In this document: piece after piece, positions 40,185 to 49,013 of the stretch | How the letters are laid out: the number at the start of each line of letters is the position of its first letter | Numbering within the stretch: position 1 is the first letter of the stretch | Assembly (NCBI RefSeq): GCF_020532665.2 | Contig: NZ_JAIWPG020000001.1 | Location: 186,001-250,000 of the forward strand | Origin: Lelliottia sp. WAP21 | Lineage (GTDB): Bacteria; Pseudomonadota; Gammaproteobacteria; Enterobacterales; Enterobacteriaceae | Direction of reading: 5' to 3' | Length of the DNA stretch: 64,000 nt | The notes under the pieces: generated by a model | What the model saw: only the letters and a program-made list of their open reading frames with translations | What the model was told of the DNA's origin: nothing | Databases searched by the model: none | Program-made: the position numbers and the translations under genes

Positions 40185-40376
40185 TCAGAACAGATCGCTA
40201 CGCGATTTGAGCAATGTTTCGACGTCTTTATCCACTTTAATATGGATTTCGTGCTCAATCTTCACGTTCATATTAATGGTTATCGGCTCTTTTGGTGCCG
40301 CGACTTCAATGCGTGGCGTACAGCCCGTCAGCATCCCGACCATGACCACGCTGAGCGCGCCTGCCCGCTTTTTCAT
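40185..40376 (-). CDS. ynbE: Outer-membrane lipoprotein YnbE
   Basis: A 63-residue lipoprotein with lipobox LTGC and the nearly invariant PRIEVAAPKEPITINMNVKI block. In E. coli it multimerises and joins the C-terminus of YdbH to make an envelope-spanning bridge for phospholipid transport. ATG 40376 with AGGA upstream overlaps the ydbH stop by four bases; an in-frame ATG at 40391 is possible. Confidence 0.93.
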   Translation of the reverse strand: MKKRAGALSVVMVGMLTGCTPRIEVAAPKEPITINMNVKIEHEIHIKVDKDVETLLKSRSDLF

Positions 40377-43015
40377 CGTTGTTCCTCGCATTCATTCTTC
40401 CCTGCCTGACAGCGGGCATTGGGTAGCGCCGCGTGTTGTTCAAGCCATGCCTGTAAATTGTCCCCAAAGCGCAGGCTGCGCCAGAGGGTAAAAAGATTCT
40501 CTTCATGGGTGTAGTTGAGATTTACGGTGTTACTTTTCCCGTCCACCCGACTGGTGCCGCTCAGGGTCGACTGCATGGTCAATACCCCCAGGTTATCTAC
40601 ATTGATTTTCGTCCACGAACGCGAAATTTCCATATAACGAAGCCAGTTAATTGCGACCCCGGCAACCATATTATCCTTCACGATGGCGTCCGCCGTGTCT
40701 TTGTCGATGCGGAGCGTCATTGGACCGGGATTGGTGAGCCAGCCATCTTTAATGATCCATTTTTCGTTTTCCAGCCAGAACGGCAGCGCCCCGCTTACCG
40801 GGCCGGACATCGTAAACTGTTTCGGATTCACCGCGCTGATGAGTTCGCTGGCCGAGATATTCTGCACCCGCAGTAGCGCCGGATCGTGTTGCGGCATCCG
40901 TAACTGCTGAAGGGTAATTTTGCCCCCTAAGATGTCCGTGCTGACGTTGCTGAGCAACAGCGGACGCTCTTCCGACCAGGGATAATCGCCCTGTAAATCG
41001 GCGGTGATATTCTGTGCGGTGAACTGGTTGATCACCTCGGCAATGCGCAGCGTCACCGGCCCACGCGTACCCAGTGACCAGACGCCTTCACTAAAGCGGA
41101 ACGGCAGCACAAAATCGACGCCATTGATTTTATTGTCTGGTAGCCAGGCGCTACCGCTTTTCACCACGCCGTGCCCGCCCGCTTCAAAACCCTGTCCGGC
41201 GGCGGCTGAAAACGCCACCTGTGCATAGAGCGCACCGTCACGCAGATCCAGTTTCCAGTCTGGCGGTACCAGCGGCTGGAAGACGGTCAGCGATTGCTTC
41301 GGCCACCATGCCTGGCCGCGCAGACGTTCTCCGTCCCAGCGACCGTTTACCCGCACCGGTCCAATCTCTCCTGCATGCAGATCGCCTTTAAACTGAAACA
41401 CCGTGGGGTCGCTGCCCTCTACGCTAAATTTCAACGTGGAGGGCGGAAGAACGCTGCCTCCCGAGAAGGTGGTTTGTTCGGCATCCAGCGATAACGCACC
41501 GCTAAAGTGAGGATGTTGTGTATCGCGCTGCCATCTCACCGGCGCTTCCAGCATCAGACGCGGTTTGCTGGCCAGCATCGATCCGTACTGCAATTTATCA
41601 AAACCGGTCGACAGCGCGGTCAGCTCAATCATGCTGTCGCGCCATTCCCCTTTGCCCGCCACGTCCCAGCGGGCGTTCATGGGCGTAAAGCGTCCGTCAC
41701 CCCAGTAGCGCCATTGCCAGAGCCCTTTGTCGGGTAAAAAATCGTTCGCCTGGCCGTCCAGGTGCAATACAAAATCGCCCATCTCGTTTTCATGCGCTTT
41801 CAGAATGGCCTGCAAACGTCCGTCGATTCCTTTTTGCGACAGCTTCACCCCCGCCAGCGGCCAGCGAATCTCGTCAATATTGAGCGAATCAATGATTCGT
41901 CCCCGGGACCGCAACAGCGCGCCCGGGGTAAAGGTCAGCTGCGGGTCGGCCAGACTGCCCGTCAAATGCGCGGGAAGAATGGCGTAAAGAATCAGATCGT
42001 TTTGTTTGGCTTCACCGGTGAGTTGCAGCGGCATGGCGCTATCGTCCATGCTCAGTTTGCCCGGGCCGATCGTCAGCACGGCGTTTCCTTTACCTGCATC
42101 GCCCTGGGTCAGGACATTGAGGCGACCGCCGATGGTCGCGCCCTCAATCCCGCGCTGCCAGTTATCAATCGTGAGAGCGACCCTTCCGCTCAGCGGCATG
42201 CCCGCCTGCTCTACACTCCAGCGGCCATCGCTTACGGTCAATCGGTCTTTGGTCAGTTGCCAGGGTAAATCAAGCAGCGGATCGGGATTCCCGCGTGCCA
42301 TCATCACCAGTTGACCCTGGTTGTTTTCCCAGTCAAGGTCGGCATCTACCCTTGTTGACAGTTGCGGCACGTTAAACGTGGCCTGCGCATGACCGTTCAC
42401 CGGCGCACCGTCCGGGACCAGGGGCAGCGTAAATTCCCCGACCAGGGTGATGGGTTGTGAATAATCCGGCAGATGCAGCGCAAACTCGCTGACGGTCAAG
42501 GTCTGTCCGCGTAGCGCGGTGCGCACCGTCACCTGTTCACCCTGATAAACAACCTCCTGAACGGCTGGCGTCAGTGACACCGTCAGTTTTCCCTGCCATT
42601 GTTGCCAGGGTGACAGGGTGAGTCTGTCAATGTTGAGCCAGGTGTTAGGCAGGAGCGCCTGCCACTCGGCCAGGGTTTTAGGGGCAGTGGTCGCCTGCCC
42701 GGACTGAGGTAGCTTGCTCAGACAGACGGTATTGAGATCCAGCGCCCCGATGTCCACTTTCCAGCGGCTGGGATGAGAGATCACCGCGTTTTCGAGGCGA
42801 GCGATTTCGCAATCCTCAACCAGATAGTGAAGATCGGGAATAAGAATGGTGTGGCGCGTCAGTCGCGGGCTTTGTTCAAAGGCGATTCGAGTGCCGGCCG
42901 GCAGCCAGATCCCCGCAAGGGTTGGCAGCCACTGCGCGAGCGTCATCAACAGCGTAAGCGGCACAAGAATAAACAGCAGAAAAAGCGCAAGAGCGGCTTT
43001 GTATTTACCCTTCAT
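40373..43015 (-). CDS. ydbH: AsmA-like intermembrane phospholipid transport protein YdbH
   Basis: An 880-residue inner-membrane-anchored periplasmic protein: one N-terminal membrane segment (about residues 5-27) and a long beta-taco AsmA-like domain. In E. coli it is redundant with TamB and YhdP in moving phospholipids to the outer membrane. The C-terminal region (ITINLQ-like repeats around residue 780-850) is conserved. Operon ydbH-ynbE-ydbL with overlaps. No strong ribosome site is visible. Divergent from ldhA across 209 bp. Confidence 0.94.
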   Translation of the reverse strand: MKGKYKAALALFLLFILVPLTLLMTLAQWLPTLAGIWLPAGTRIAFEQSPRLTRHTILIPDLHYLVEDCEIARLENAVISHPSRWKVDIGALDLNTVCLSKLPQSGQATTAPKTLAEWQALLPNTWLNIDRLTLSPWQQWQGKLTVSLTPAVQEVVYQGEQVTVRTALRGQTLTVSEFALHLPDYSQPITLVGEFTLPLVPDGAPVNGHAQATFNVPQLSTRVDADLDWENNQGQLVMMARGNPDPLLDLPWQLTKDRLTVSDGRWSVEQAGMPLSGRVALTIDNWQRGIEGATIGGRLNVLTQGDAGKGNAVLTIGPGKLSMDDSAMPLQLTGEAKQNDLILYAILPAHLTGSLADPQLTFTPGALLRSRGRIIDSLNIDEIRWPLAGVKLSQKGIDGRLQAILKAHENEMGDFVLHLDGQANDFLPDKGLWQWRYWGDGRFTPMNARWDVAGKGEWRDSMIELTALSTGFDKLQYGSMLASKPRLMLEAPVRWQRDTQHPHFSGALSLDAEQTTFSGGSVLPPSTLKFSVEGSDPTVFQFKGDLHAGEIGPVRVNGRWDGERLRGQAWWPKQSLTVFQPLVPPDWKLDLRDGALYAQVAFSAAAGQGFEAGGHGVVKSGSAWLPDNKINGVDFVLPFRFSEGVWSLGTRGPVTLRIAEVINQFTAQNITADLQGDYPWSEERPLLLSNVSTDILGGKITLQQLRMPQHDPALLRVQNISASELISAVNPKQFTMSGPVSGALPFWLENEKWIIKDGWLTNPGPMTLRIDKDTADAIVKDNMVAGVAINWLRYMEISRSWTKINVDNLGVLTMQSTLSGTSRVDGKSNTVNLNYTHEENLFTLWRSLRFGDNLQAWLEQHAALPNARCQAGKNECEEQR

Positions 43016-43224
43016 GGGTAGTTAATATCCTGATTTAGCGAAAAAATAAGCCGACAATGCCCGTTATTGTGGCATGTTTAGCCAGTCAGTTGAAGTAAAC
43101 GCCATTTTTAAGGATAGATGCTCTAGAATTATTCATAGAACTTATTGAATTCAATAATATTTTATAAATTGTAAGATTATTTTAATCATGCTAACGTGAA
43201 GGTAAACTCACTGGAGAAAGTCTT

Positions 43225-44214
43225 ATGAAACTCGCGGTATATAGCACAAAGCAGTACGACAAAAAGTATCTGCAACATGTTAACGAGACTTATGGCTTCG
43301 AGCTTGAATTTTTCGACTTTCTGTTGACCGAAAGAACGGCTAAAACCGCCCACGGTTGCGAAGCTGTCTGCATTTTTGTAAACGATGACGGCAGCCGCCC
43401 GGTTCTGGAAGAGCTGAAAAAGCACGGGGTAAAATACATTGCCTTGCGCTGCGCCGGGTTTAACAACGTCGATCTGGACGCGGCTAAAGAGCTGGGTCTT
43501 AAAGTGGTGCGTGTTCCGGCCTACTCGCCAGAAGCTGTGGCAGAACATGCTATTGGCATGATGATGTCATTGAACCGTCGTATTCACCGCGCCTATCAGC
43601 GCACCCGTGATGCCAACTTTTCTCTCGAAGGTCTGACCGGCTTCACCATGTACGGTAAAACCGCCGGGGTGATCGGCACCGGGAAAATTGGCATTGCAAC
43701 GCTGCGTATTCTGAAAGGCTTCGGCATGCGTCTGCTGGCGTTTGACCCCTATCCAAGCGCAGCGGCGCTGGAGATGGGCGTAGAGTATGTCGATCTACCG
43801 ACGCTTTTCTCCCAGTCGGATGTCATTTCATTGCACTGCCCGCTGACGCCAGAAAACTATCACCTGTTAAATCAGTCTGCGTTCGATCAAATGAAAGACG
43901 GGGTGATGATCATCAACACCAGTCGGGGTGCCTTGATTGACTCGCAGGCTGCGATTGAAGCGCTGAAAACCCAGAAAATTGGCGCACTGGGCATGGACGT
44001 TTACGAAAACGAACGCGATCTGTTCTTTGAAGATAAGTCCAACGACGTGATCCAGGATGATGTGTTCCGCCGTCTGTCCGCCTGCCATAACGTGCTCTTT
44101 ACCGGTCATCAGGCCTTCCTGACCGCCGAAGCGCTGATCAGCATTTCTGAAACGACGCTGGGTAATTTACAGCAAATCGAAAAGGGTGAAGAGTGCCCTA
44201 ACGCGCTGGTGTAA
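43225..44214 (+). CDS. ldhA: D-lactate dehydrogenase (fermentative)
   Basis: NAD-dependent D-lactate dehydrogenase of 329 residues, as in E. coli. The Rossmann motif is GVIGTGKIGIATLRI; the catalytic Arg is in NTSRGALID, the Glu in DVYENE and the His in FTGHQAFLT. It reduces pyruvate to D-lactate in anaerobic growth. TGGAGAAAG precedes the ATG. It competes with the bud genes in this window for pyruvate. Confidence 0.97.
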   Translation: MKLAVYSTKQYDKKYLQHVNETYGFELEFFDFLLTERTAKTAHGCEAVCIFVNDDGSRPVLEELKKHGVKYIALRCAGFNNVDLDAAKELGLKVVRVPAYSPEAVAEHAIGMMMSLNRRIHRAYQRTRDANFSLEGLTGFTMYGKTAGVIGTGKIGIATLRILKGFGMRLLAFDPYPSAAALEMGVEYVDLPTLFSQSDVISLHCPLTPENYHLLNQSAFDQMKDGVMIINTSRGALIDSQAAIEALKTQKIGALGMDVYENERDLFFEDKSNDVIQDDVFRRLSACHNVLFTGHQAFLTAEALISISETTLGNLQQIEKGEECPNALV

Positions 44215-44224
44215 GCCTTTTTAC

Positions 44225-44242
44225 GGGCGGCTGACGCCGCCC
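44225..44242 (+). terminator. Hairpin after ldhA
   Basis: GGGCGGC (44225-44231) pairs with GCCGCCC (44236-44242), loop TGAC, ten bases after the ldhA stop. No clean T-run follows. Confidence 0.5.
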
Positions 44243-44285
44243 TCACAGACCTTTCTTTCCCCTTAGACGCGAGTGCCGATAGTGC

Positions 44286-44804
44286 TCACCGTGGCGCCCA
44301 AATCATCCCCATTGCAGTCCGGCGAGTTGGATCGAAACCCGCCGCGATTTCTTCCGCCAGAATGCGCGCCAGATGCGGCGGTAGCGCGTGGCTTGCTAAC
44401 GATTTAAACCCCAGCGTAGCGTAAAACGGGGCATTAAACGCGGCAGCGTTGTCCGTTGTCAGCGTAGCCCCGCGCAGGTCGCGCGCCTGGCCTGCTGAAA
44501 GAATCGTTTTCATCAGTCGTCGCCCTACTCCTTTGCGCTGCCAGTCCGGATGTACATCTATTTCAGCAATGTGTAACCATCCTGCCTCAAACGTGCCAGC
44601 AACAAATCCCACGGCACCCGTTTCCGGTGTCATGGCCGCAAGCAACAAACCGTGGCGATAGACATCATTTAACGCTGCAAGGCTCGTTGTGACAGCCGGA
44701 CCTGTTACCGCCCCCGCACGTCGCAGGGTTTCAAACGCGGCCCGTTCAATGGCACGCAGTTGTTCAAAGTTTTCCGGTTGTGCAGGACAAATTGTCATAT
44801 CCAT
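44286..44804 (-). CDS. GNAT-family N-acetyltransferase
   Basis: A 172-residue Gcn5-related acetyltransferase. Motif A reads IDVHPDWQRKGVGRRLMKTIL, with the acetyl-CoA pyrophosphate loop, and AAFNAPFYATLGFKSL is motif B. ATG 44804 follows AAGGACTG. The substrate is not evident. The gene converges on ldhA and opens onto the AT-rich gap to its right. Confidence 0.85.
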   Translation of the reverse strand: MDMTICPAQPENFEQLRAIERAAFETLRRAGAVTGPAVTTSLAALNDVYRHGLLLAAMTPETGAVGFVAGTFEAGWLHIAEIDVHPDWQRKGVGRRLMKTILSAGQARDLRGATLTTDNAAAFNAPFYATLGFKSLASHALPPHLARILAEEIAAGFDPTRRTAMGMIWAPR

Positions 44805-45416
44805 AACGCAGTCCTTTAACGCCCTTCAGACGTTCAGGTGTGTACTGTTTAACCATTATGCGCGATGAACGCGAATTGAGCTGTATTTGATCGTGATACA
44901 TTCACCGCTCAGAATTAAACCGAATCGGTTAAATTATTACCATCTGCATCGACGTGACAAGGGAAATTGAAAAAGGTGAATTCACTGCATCCGGCGGGTT
45001 TTATACCCGAACCTGGAGGATATATCCTTTTATTCCCCTGGCAATCGGTTAATACTTTTTCAGATTGATCTTATACGCATCGGATTAAGACATCTTCAAT
45101 CCTTCCTTCGGCAGGAACACTGTTTCATGATTGGATGATGTTAATAAACTGCTAACAGAACGTATTTGATCAAAAAATGATCTTATTTTGGGTGATGAAA
45201 GGTAAAGATCTGTTTTTATGCCAGGAAGATTATTAACGTTACCGACTGAATCAAAAGGATTTAATTAAAATTTGACATAAAAACGATCTATATCAATAAG
45301 TTATAATCAATTGAAATAACCTGAAACTTCTATTACTTTTAGAAATATGCGCTATAAAAAGTTTTCCTGAATATATCATATTGCGACACACTGTTAAGCA
45401 CTCAAAGGAGTTGGAT
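44805..45416. other. AT-rich intergenic region without a recognisable gene
   Basis: 612 bp, clearly richer in A+T than its neighbours from about 45100. No open frame longer than a few dozen codons with a ribosome site. It contains AATCGGTTAA twice (44933 and 45043), the first as the right arm of AACCGAATCGGTT, and a TTGACA box at about 45273. I assign no function; it probably holds the promoter of the ORF at 45417. Confidence 0.5.
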
Positions 45417-45776
45417 GTGAAGTGGACCGTCATTGAAACCATTGCCTGCCCGAGCACGGGAATTGCCTTTTCCAGCATTGTCAGTCTGAAGATGCTCAAA
45501 ATGATTATCTGGTACGAAGGCAGTGTGATATTCCCTCCCGGATCGACAATTGAGCCTTACAGGGATGGTATGGCTCTCAATGGCAAATACACGCCGTTAA
45601 CCATCTACAATATGACCTCTTACAACAGTGAATTATGGCAAAATATGAAGAATAAAATTACCTGTCCTGAAATCACAGGCAACGGGTCAGATTATTGTCT
45701 CTCCCCTTTTAGATGTGCATTAAAGGTTTGCCCTTTCGGTAAGAAACGCATTACCTCAGAGGGGGAACGTCCTTAG
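45417..45776 (+). CDS. Hypothetical protein, orphan
   Basis: I do not recognise this 119-residue protein. It is called because GTG 45417 has an AAAGGAG ribosome site at good spacing. The frame is open for 37 further bases upstream but the codons there have no other start support. It has a hydrophobic stretch at residues about 16-33, and cysteines at 11, 83, 94, 100 and 105, the last four in a compact C-terminal cluster (TCPEITGNGSDYC, FRCALKVCPFGKK) that could bind metal or form disulfides. Codon use is more A+T-rich than its neighbours. It may be a recently acquired or spurious gene. Confidence 0.45.
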   Translation: MKWTVIETIACPSTGIAFSSIVSLKMLKMIIWYEGSVIFPPGSTIEPYRDGMALNGKYTPLTIYNMTSYNSELWQNMKNKITCPEITGNGSDYCLSPFRCALKVCPFGKKRITSEGERP

Positions 45777-46009
45777 ACGATGCAGACGTTCCGGGACAGA
45801 TAATCCACCGACAGCATTCACGCATCGGGCAAGTGAATGCGCCCACTTTCGGGTTGAGGACCCTATAAAAATGTTCGCAATGCAATTCGTTTAAGCCATG
45901 CCTGTCTGGAGCAGGATCAGGCCTCCGTGCGGGCGTAAACATCCTAAATCGCCTGGTGGCCAAAGCAGAGTGACTATACTTCCTTGTTTACCTAAATCGA
46001 GGAGGGAGA

Positions 46010-47125
46010 ATGCAGTTATTGTCACATTTCAATATCATCGCACTCATGTTAACCCCTGCATTCTGGATCAGCGCCGCTACCGTTGTTGTTGTGACGCTGG
46101 TGGTCTACTGGCTGCTGAAGCGTTTGCTGGCCTTTGCCCATAAAGGGATCACCAGCTGGGGTGATAAGCATCCCGCCACGAACCGAATGCGCTTTATCAT
46201 GCTCGATATCCTGCGGCGGACCAGCAAAATTATGCTGTTCATCGTCGCTTTTCTGATTAGCCTGCGCTTCGTTGAGCTTCCCGAACATCTCTCATCTACC
46301 CTGAGTCATGCCTGGTTTCTGGTGCTGGCGATTCAGGTCGCCTTGTGGATGGATCAGGGGGTTGTCTCCTGGCTCCGCCATGTCATGCTCGTTCCGGGAA
46401 GTCATAAAAACCCCGTCACGCTGGTCATCACCGGGTTAATCCTGCGGGCCATCGTCTGGTCCGTCATGTTGCTGTCCATTCTTGCTAACGCGGGCGTTAA
46501 TATCACTGCCCTGGTTGCCAGTCTCGGTGTGGGCGGTATTGCTATCGCACTTGCCGTGCAAACCATACTCAGTGACGTCTTTGCTTCACTGTCGATAGGA
46601 TTTGATAAGCCCTTCGAAATCGGCGATTTCATTGTGTTTGGTGACGTGGCCGGAAACGTTGAGCATATCGGATTGAAAACAACCCGTATTCGCAGCCTGA
46701 GCGGGGAGCAAATTGTGTGCGGCAACGCGATTCTGCTTCAGCAGACGTTGCACAACTATAAGCGGATGCAGACCCGTCGTATCGTCTTCACATTTGGGGT
46801 GGCCAGCGATACGCCCGCCGATAAACTGCGGATCATCGGTAAAATGGTCAAGCAAATCATCGTCGACGTGGGTGAAACCAAATTCGACCGCGCCCATTTG
46901 TTAGGTTTTGAGACCGATCGCTTAATGTTTGAAGTGGTGCATATCGTCAACACGGCGGACTATAACAAGTACATGGATATTCAGCAGGAGATTAACATTC
47001 GTATTCTGGAAGGGTTACGTGAACAGGGCATTAAACTGGCATTGCCCAGTATGGTGTTGCACGCCCCATGGATGAAAAAAGAGGCCAACTCCCCCGCTAC
47101 ACATCAGACCGCCATGGAAAGCTAA
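46010..47125 (+). CDS. MscS-family mechanosensitive channel
   Basis: A 371-residue small-conductance mechanosensitive channel homologue. Four or five membrane segments precede the MscS pore helix (SLGVGGIAIALAVQTILSDVFASLSI, about residues 170-195), then the beta domain (GFDKPFEIGDFIVFGDVAGNVEHIGLKTTRIRS) and the alpha/beta vestibule. It would release solutes on hypo-osmotic shock. AGGAGGGAG precedes the ATG. A GC-rich hairpin without a T-run follows at 47158-47184. It is not clearly YnaI, YbdG or MscM by sequence. Confidence 0.88.
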   Translation: MQLLSHFNIIALMLTPAFWISAATVVVVTLVVYWLLKRLLAFAHKGITSWGDKHPATNRMRFIMLDILRRTSKIMLFIVAFLISLRFVELPEHLSSTLSHAWFLVLAIQVALWMDQGVVSWLRHVMLVPGSHKNPVTLVITGLILRAIVWSVMLLSILANAGVNITALVASLGVGGIAIALAVQTILSDVFASLSIGFDKPFEIGDFIVFGDVAGNVEHIGLKTTRIRSLSGEQIVCGNAILLQQTLHNYKRMQTRRIVFTFGVASDTPADKLRIIGKMVKQIIVDVGETKFDRAHLLGFETDRLMFEVVHIVNTADYNKYMDIQQEINIRILEGLREQGIKLALPSMVLHAPWMKKEANSPATHQTAMES

Positions 47126-47229
47126 CCACGCGAGTTGTCATTTCGCCTCACCACAGTGGCGGCAGCGAAACGTCTGCTGCCGCCCAACCTCGTTAAAATA
47201 AACAGTTGTTCATTAAACAGAATATCCCC

Positions 47230-47260
47230 TTGACCTCAAGTTAACTTGAGCTTCTAAACT
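47230..47260 (+). promoter_or_regulatory. SoxR box with 19-bp-spacer promoter
   Basis: The core CTCAAGTTAACTTGAG (47235-47250) is a perfect 16-bp palindrome identical to the SoxR-binding core of the E. coli soxS promoter. It sits between -35 TTGACC (47230-47235) and -10 TAAACT (47255-47260) with a 19-bp spacer, the over-long spacing diagnostic of MerR-family activators. It controls the VOC gene 32 bp downstream. Confidence 0.85.
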
Positions 47261-47291
47261 GTTTTTCCCGAATAAACAGTGGATGCTGCAA

Positions 47292-47720
47292 ATGAATGAG
47301 ATAGATGTTGGTTTTACTCATATCGCCTTCGTGGTCAGGGATTTAGACAAGAGCATTGATTTTTATCGACGCTACGCCGGGATGGAGGTGATTCACCTGC
47401 GTGAACCCGGCGTTGCGGATGCCCGAAAAGTCGCCTGGCTAAGCGACCATACGCGACCTTTTGCACTGGTTCTGGTTCAGGCTGATACCGTGACAGATAC
47501 GCCTTTAGGTCACTTTGGTCACCTTGGCGTCGCCTGCTCAAGCAGAGAAGAGATTGATCGTAAGACGACCCTGGCCCGTGCAGAGGGCGTACTGCGTAAA
47601 GCGCCCTGCAATGCAGGCGACCCCGTTGGCTACTTTGTATTTTTTGCTGATCCAGATGGCAATACGCTTGAGCTCTCTTATGGGCAACGTGTCGGGCTGG
47701 AGGCAATCCGGACCCACTAG
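47292..47720 (+). CDS. VOC/glyoxalase-family protein under a SoxR-type promoter
   Basis: A 142-residue vicinal-oxygen-chelate protein. FTHIAFVVRDLDKSIDFY opens the first babab unit with a metal-ligand His; GHLGVAC opens the second with another His, and NTLELSY carries the ligand Glu. ATG 47292 has GGATG upstream; ATG 47283 three codons earlier is also possible. The SoxR box in front suggests induction by redox-cycling drugs or quinones. It might be a dioxygenase, isomerase or drug-binding protein. Monocistronic with a strong terminator. Confidence 0.85.
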   Translation: MNEIDVGFTHIAFVVRDLDKSIDFYRRYAGMEVIHLREPGVADARKVAWLSDHTRPFALVLVQADTVTDTPLGHFGHLGVACSSREEIDRKTTLARAEGVLRKAPCNAGDPVGYFVFFADPDGNTLELSYGQRVGLEAIRTH

Positions 47721-47776
47721 CACGTGGAGTGAACCCCACACCGGCACGTGACGCGCGTATCTCTCTTCAGCCAATA

Positions 47777-47808
47777 AACGTGGGGCCCGAAGGCCCCACG
47801 TTGTTTTC
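47777..47808. terminator. Terminator between the VOC gene and azlCD
   Basis: AACGTGGGGCC (47777-47787) pairs perfectly with GGCCCCACGTT (47792-47802), loop CGAA, followed by GTTTTC. Placed between convergent genes. Confidence 0.88.
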
Positions 47809-47863
47809 ACCGTAACGAACAGGATTATTCAGGCAGCGCTTACAACACAGGTCACGCGTAGAC

Positions 47864-48163
47864 TTACCCTAAATAATAGCGAAGTATAAAGGCAAACATC
47901 ACGCCGGAGATCACCGTCACCGGCATTGAAAAGCGCATTGCAACAACCAACGTTAACCCTAACGCGATCAGATCTGCAGGATTTCCGGAGGCAAAAAAAG
48001 GCGCAATGAAAGCCAGCATGACACAACCGGGAGAGGATTTAAGTACCGTCATCGCCCTGGGCGTAAGCACCCGGTTTCGTAATATAAGATAAGCGGTCAC
48101 ACGCGTAGCGTACGTGGTGAGTGCCATTAATAAGATGGCGATGAAGGTCTGATAATCAGGCAT
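47864..48163 (-). CDS. azlD: AzlD-family branched-chain amino acid exporter subunit
   Basis: A 99-residue membrane protein with three or four hydrophobic segments (FIAILLMALTTYATR, then VMLAFIAPFF, then VTVISGVMFAFILRYY). AzlD/YgaH-type proteins pair with AzlC/YgaZ to export branched-chain amino acids. Its start overlaps the azlC stop by eight bases. The family name is firm; substrate is inferred. Confidence 0.85.
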   Translation of the reverse strand: MPDYQTFIAILLMALTTYATRVTAYLILRNRVLTPRAMTVLKSSPGCVMLAFIAPFFASGNPADLIALGLTLVVAMRFSMPVTVISGVMFAFILRYYLG

Positions 48164-48911
48164 CCTCTCCCCCTAAAAATGCGGCAACGGCTAAGCCTGC
48201 CAAAGGGCCAGCGATGACGTACCACAGGCCGGCAATAAAATGACATACCGCCACGGAGACGACCAGACTGATTATCCAGGGCACGGCTTTACGAATGCCA
48301 TTCCACATGCCCCTGACCAGCACAAGAAAGACCGCCGGAAAGGCCATATCAAAACCATACTGGTGAACATCGCCCAGCACCGGGCCAATTAACGCACCGA
48401 GTGTGGTACAGAAAACCCACATCGTATAGAAAGATAAAGAGACCGCCATATAATACGGCATGCTGAATAGCGGCACCGTTTTGTTATTTCTGGAATGCGC
48501 GTCATTATAACTGAGTGCCCAACTCTCATCCGTCATAAAAAAAAGCGCAGGTAAGACTTTTCGTTTTGGAAAACGAGAAAGCAAGGGAACCAGCGTCGCC
48601 CCCATCAAAATATGACGACTGTTTACCAGTAATGTCACGGCCATAATAAGTAAAAAAGGTGGCGGCGACGTCCAGATTTGTATGGCGGCAAATTCAGACC
48701 CGCCGGCAAAATTTAATCCTGTCATCAAGGGAACGTCGAGAGGCGTGAGCCCCTTATGGCTTGCCTGCGCGCCCAACACCAGCGCAAACGGGATCACGCC
48801 CAGTAATACGGGTAACCCATCTTTCAGGCCACGAAGGATTTCTTTTTTCTTCGTTTCACTCTTATCCAGTAATGGTCTGGCAGAACTGACATCCACACGT
48901 TGTTCACTCAT
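48156..48911 (-). CDS. azlC: AzlC-family branched-chain amino acid exporter subunit
   Basis: A 251-residue permease with about six or seven membrane segments; GVIPFALVLGAQASHKGL, TGLNFAGGSEFAAIQIW and NSRHILMGATL are family blocks. With azlD it is expected to export valine, leucine or related amino acids, as YgaZH does in E. coli. It has a 25-residue polar N-terminal tail and no strong ribosome site. Divergent from a MocR regulator gene across an operator-like repeat, so the pair is probably its target. Confidence 0.85.
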   Translation of the reverse strand: MSEQRVDVSSARPLLDKSETKKKEILRGLKDGLPVLLGVIPFALVLGAQASHKGLTPLDVPLMTGLNFAGGSEFAAIQIWTSPPPFLLIMAVTLLVNSRHILMGATLVPLLSRFPKRKVLPALFFMTDESWALSYNDAHSRNNKTVPLFSMPYYMAVSLSFYTMWVFCTTLGALIGPVLGDVHQYGFDMAFPAVFLVLVRGMWNGIRKAVPWIISLVVSVAVCHFIAGLWYVIAGPLAGLAVAAFLGGEDA

Positions 48912-48959
48912 GCGTTTCGCTCATTTCGTCTATTTCAAATACTGGCGCCAGAATAAAAG

Positions 48960-48995
48960 ATGTGACACTATCAGTAAATATAAATAGTGTCACAT
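48960..48995. promoter_or_regulatory. Perfect 12-bp inverted repeat between azlC and the MocR gene
   Basis: ATGTGACACTAT (48960-48971) and ATAGTGTCACAT (48984-48995) are perfect inverted repeats with a 12-bp AT-rich spacer. The site lies 49 bp upstream of azlC and 19 bp upstream of the regulator, so it could control both. Confidence 0.65.
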
Positions 48996-49013
48996 TACAC
49001 TTATGGTAATTTC

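Noticed and set aside
44933-45052. Direct repeat AATCGGTTAA, 110 bp apart
   Set aside because: Only 10 bases and in AT-rich DNA; no further copy in phase.
45168-45190. FNR-like TTGATC/TGATC sequence in the AT-rich gap
   Set aside because: The two halves do not fit TTGAT-N4-ATCAA spacing; such matches are common in AT-rich DNA.
45272-45310. TTGACA ... TATAAT promoter before the orphan ORF
   Set aside because: The spacer between the boxes is 24 bp, too long for a sigma-70 promoter; a different -10 would be needed.
45378-45388. Third copy of ATATTGCGACA, as before the DeoR-type gene
   Set aside because: A single half-site with no inverted partner; an 11-base match in 64 kb on two strands is not rare enough to claim regulation.
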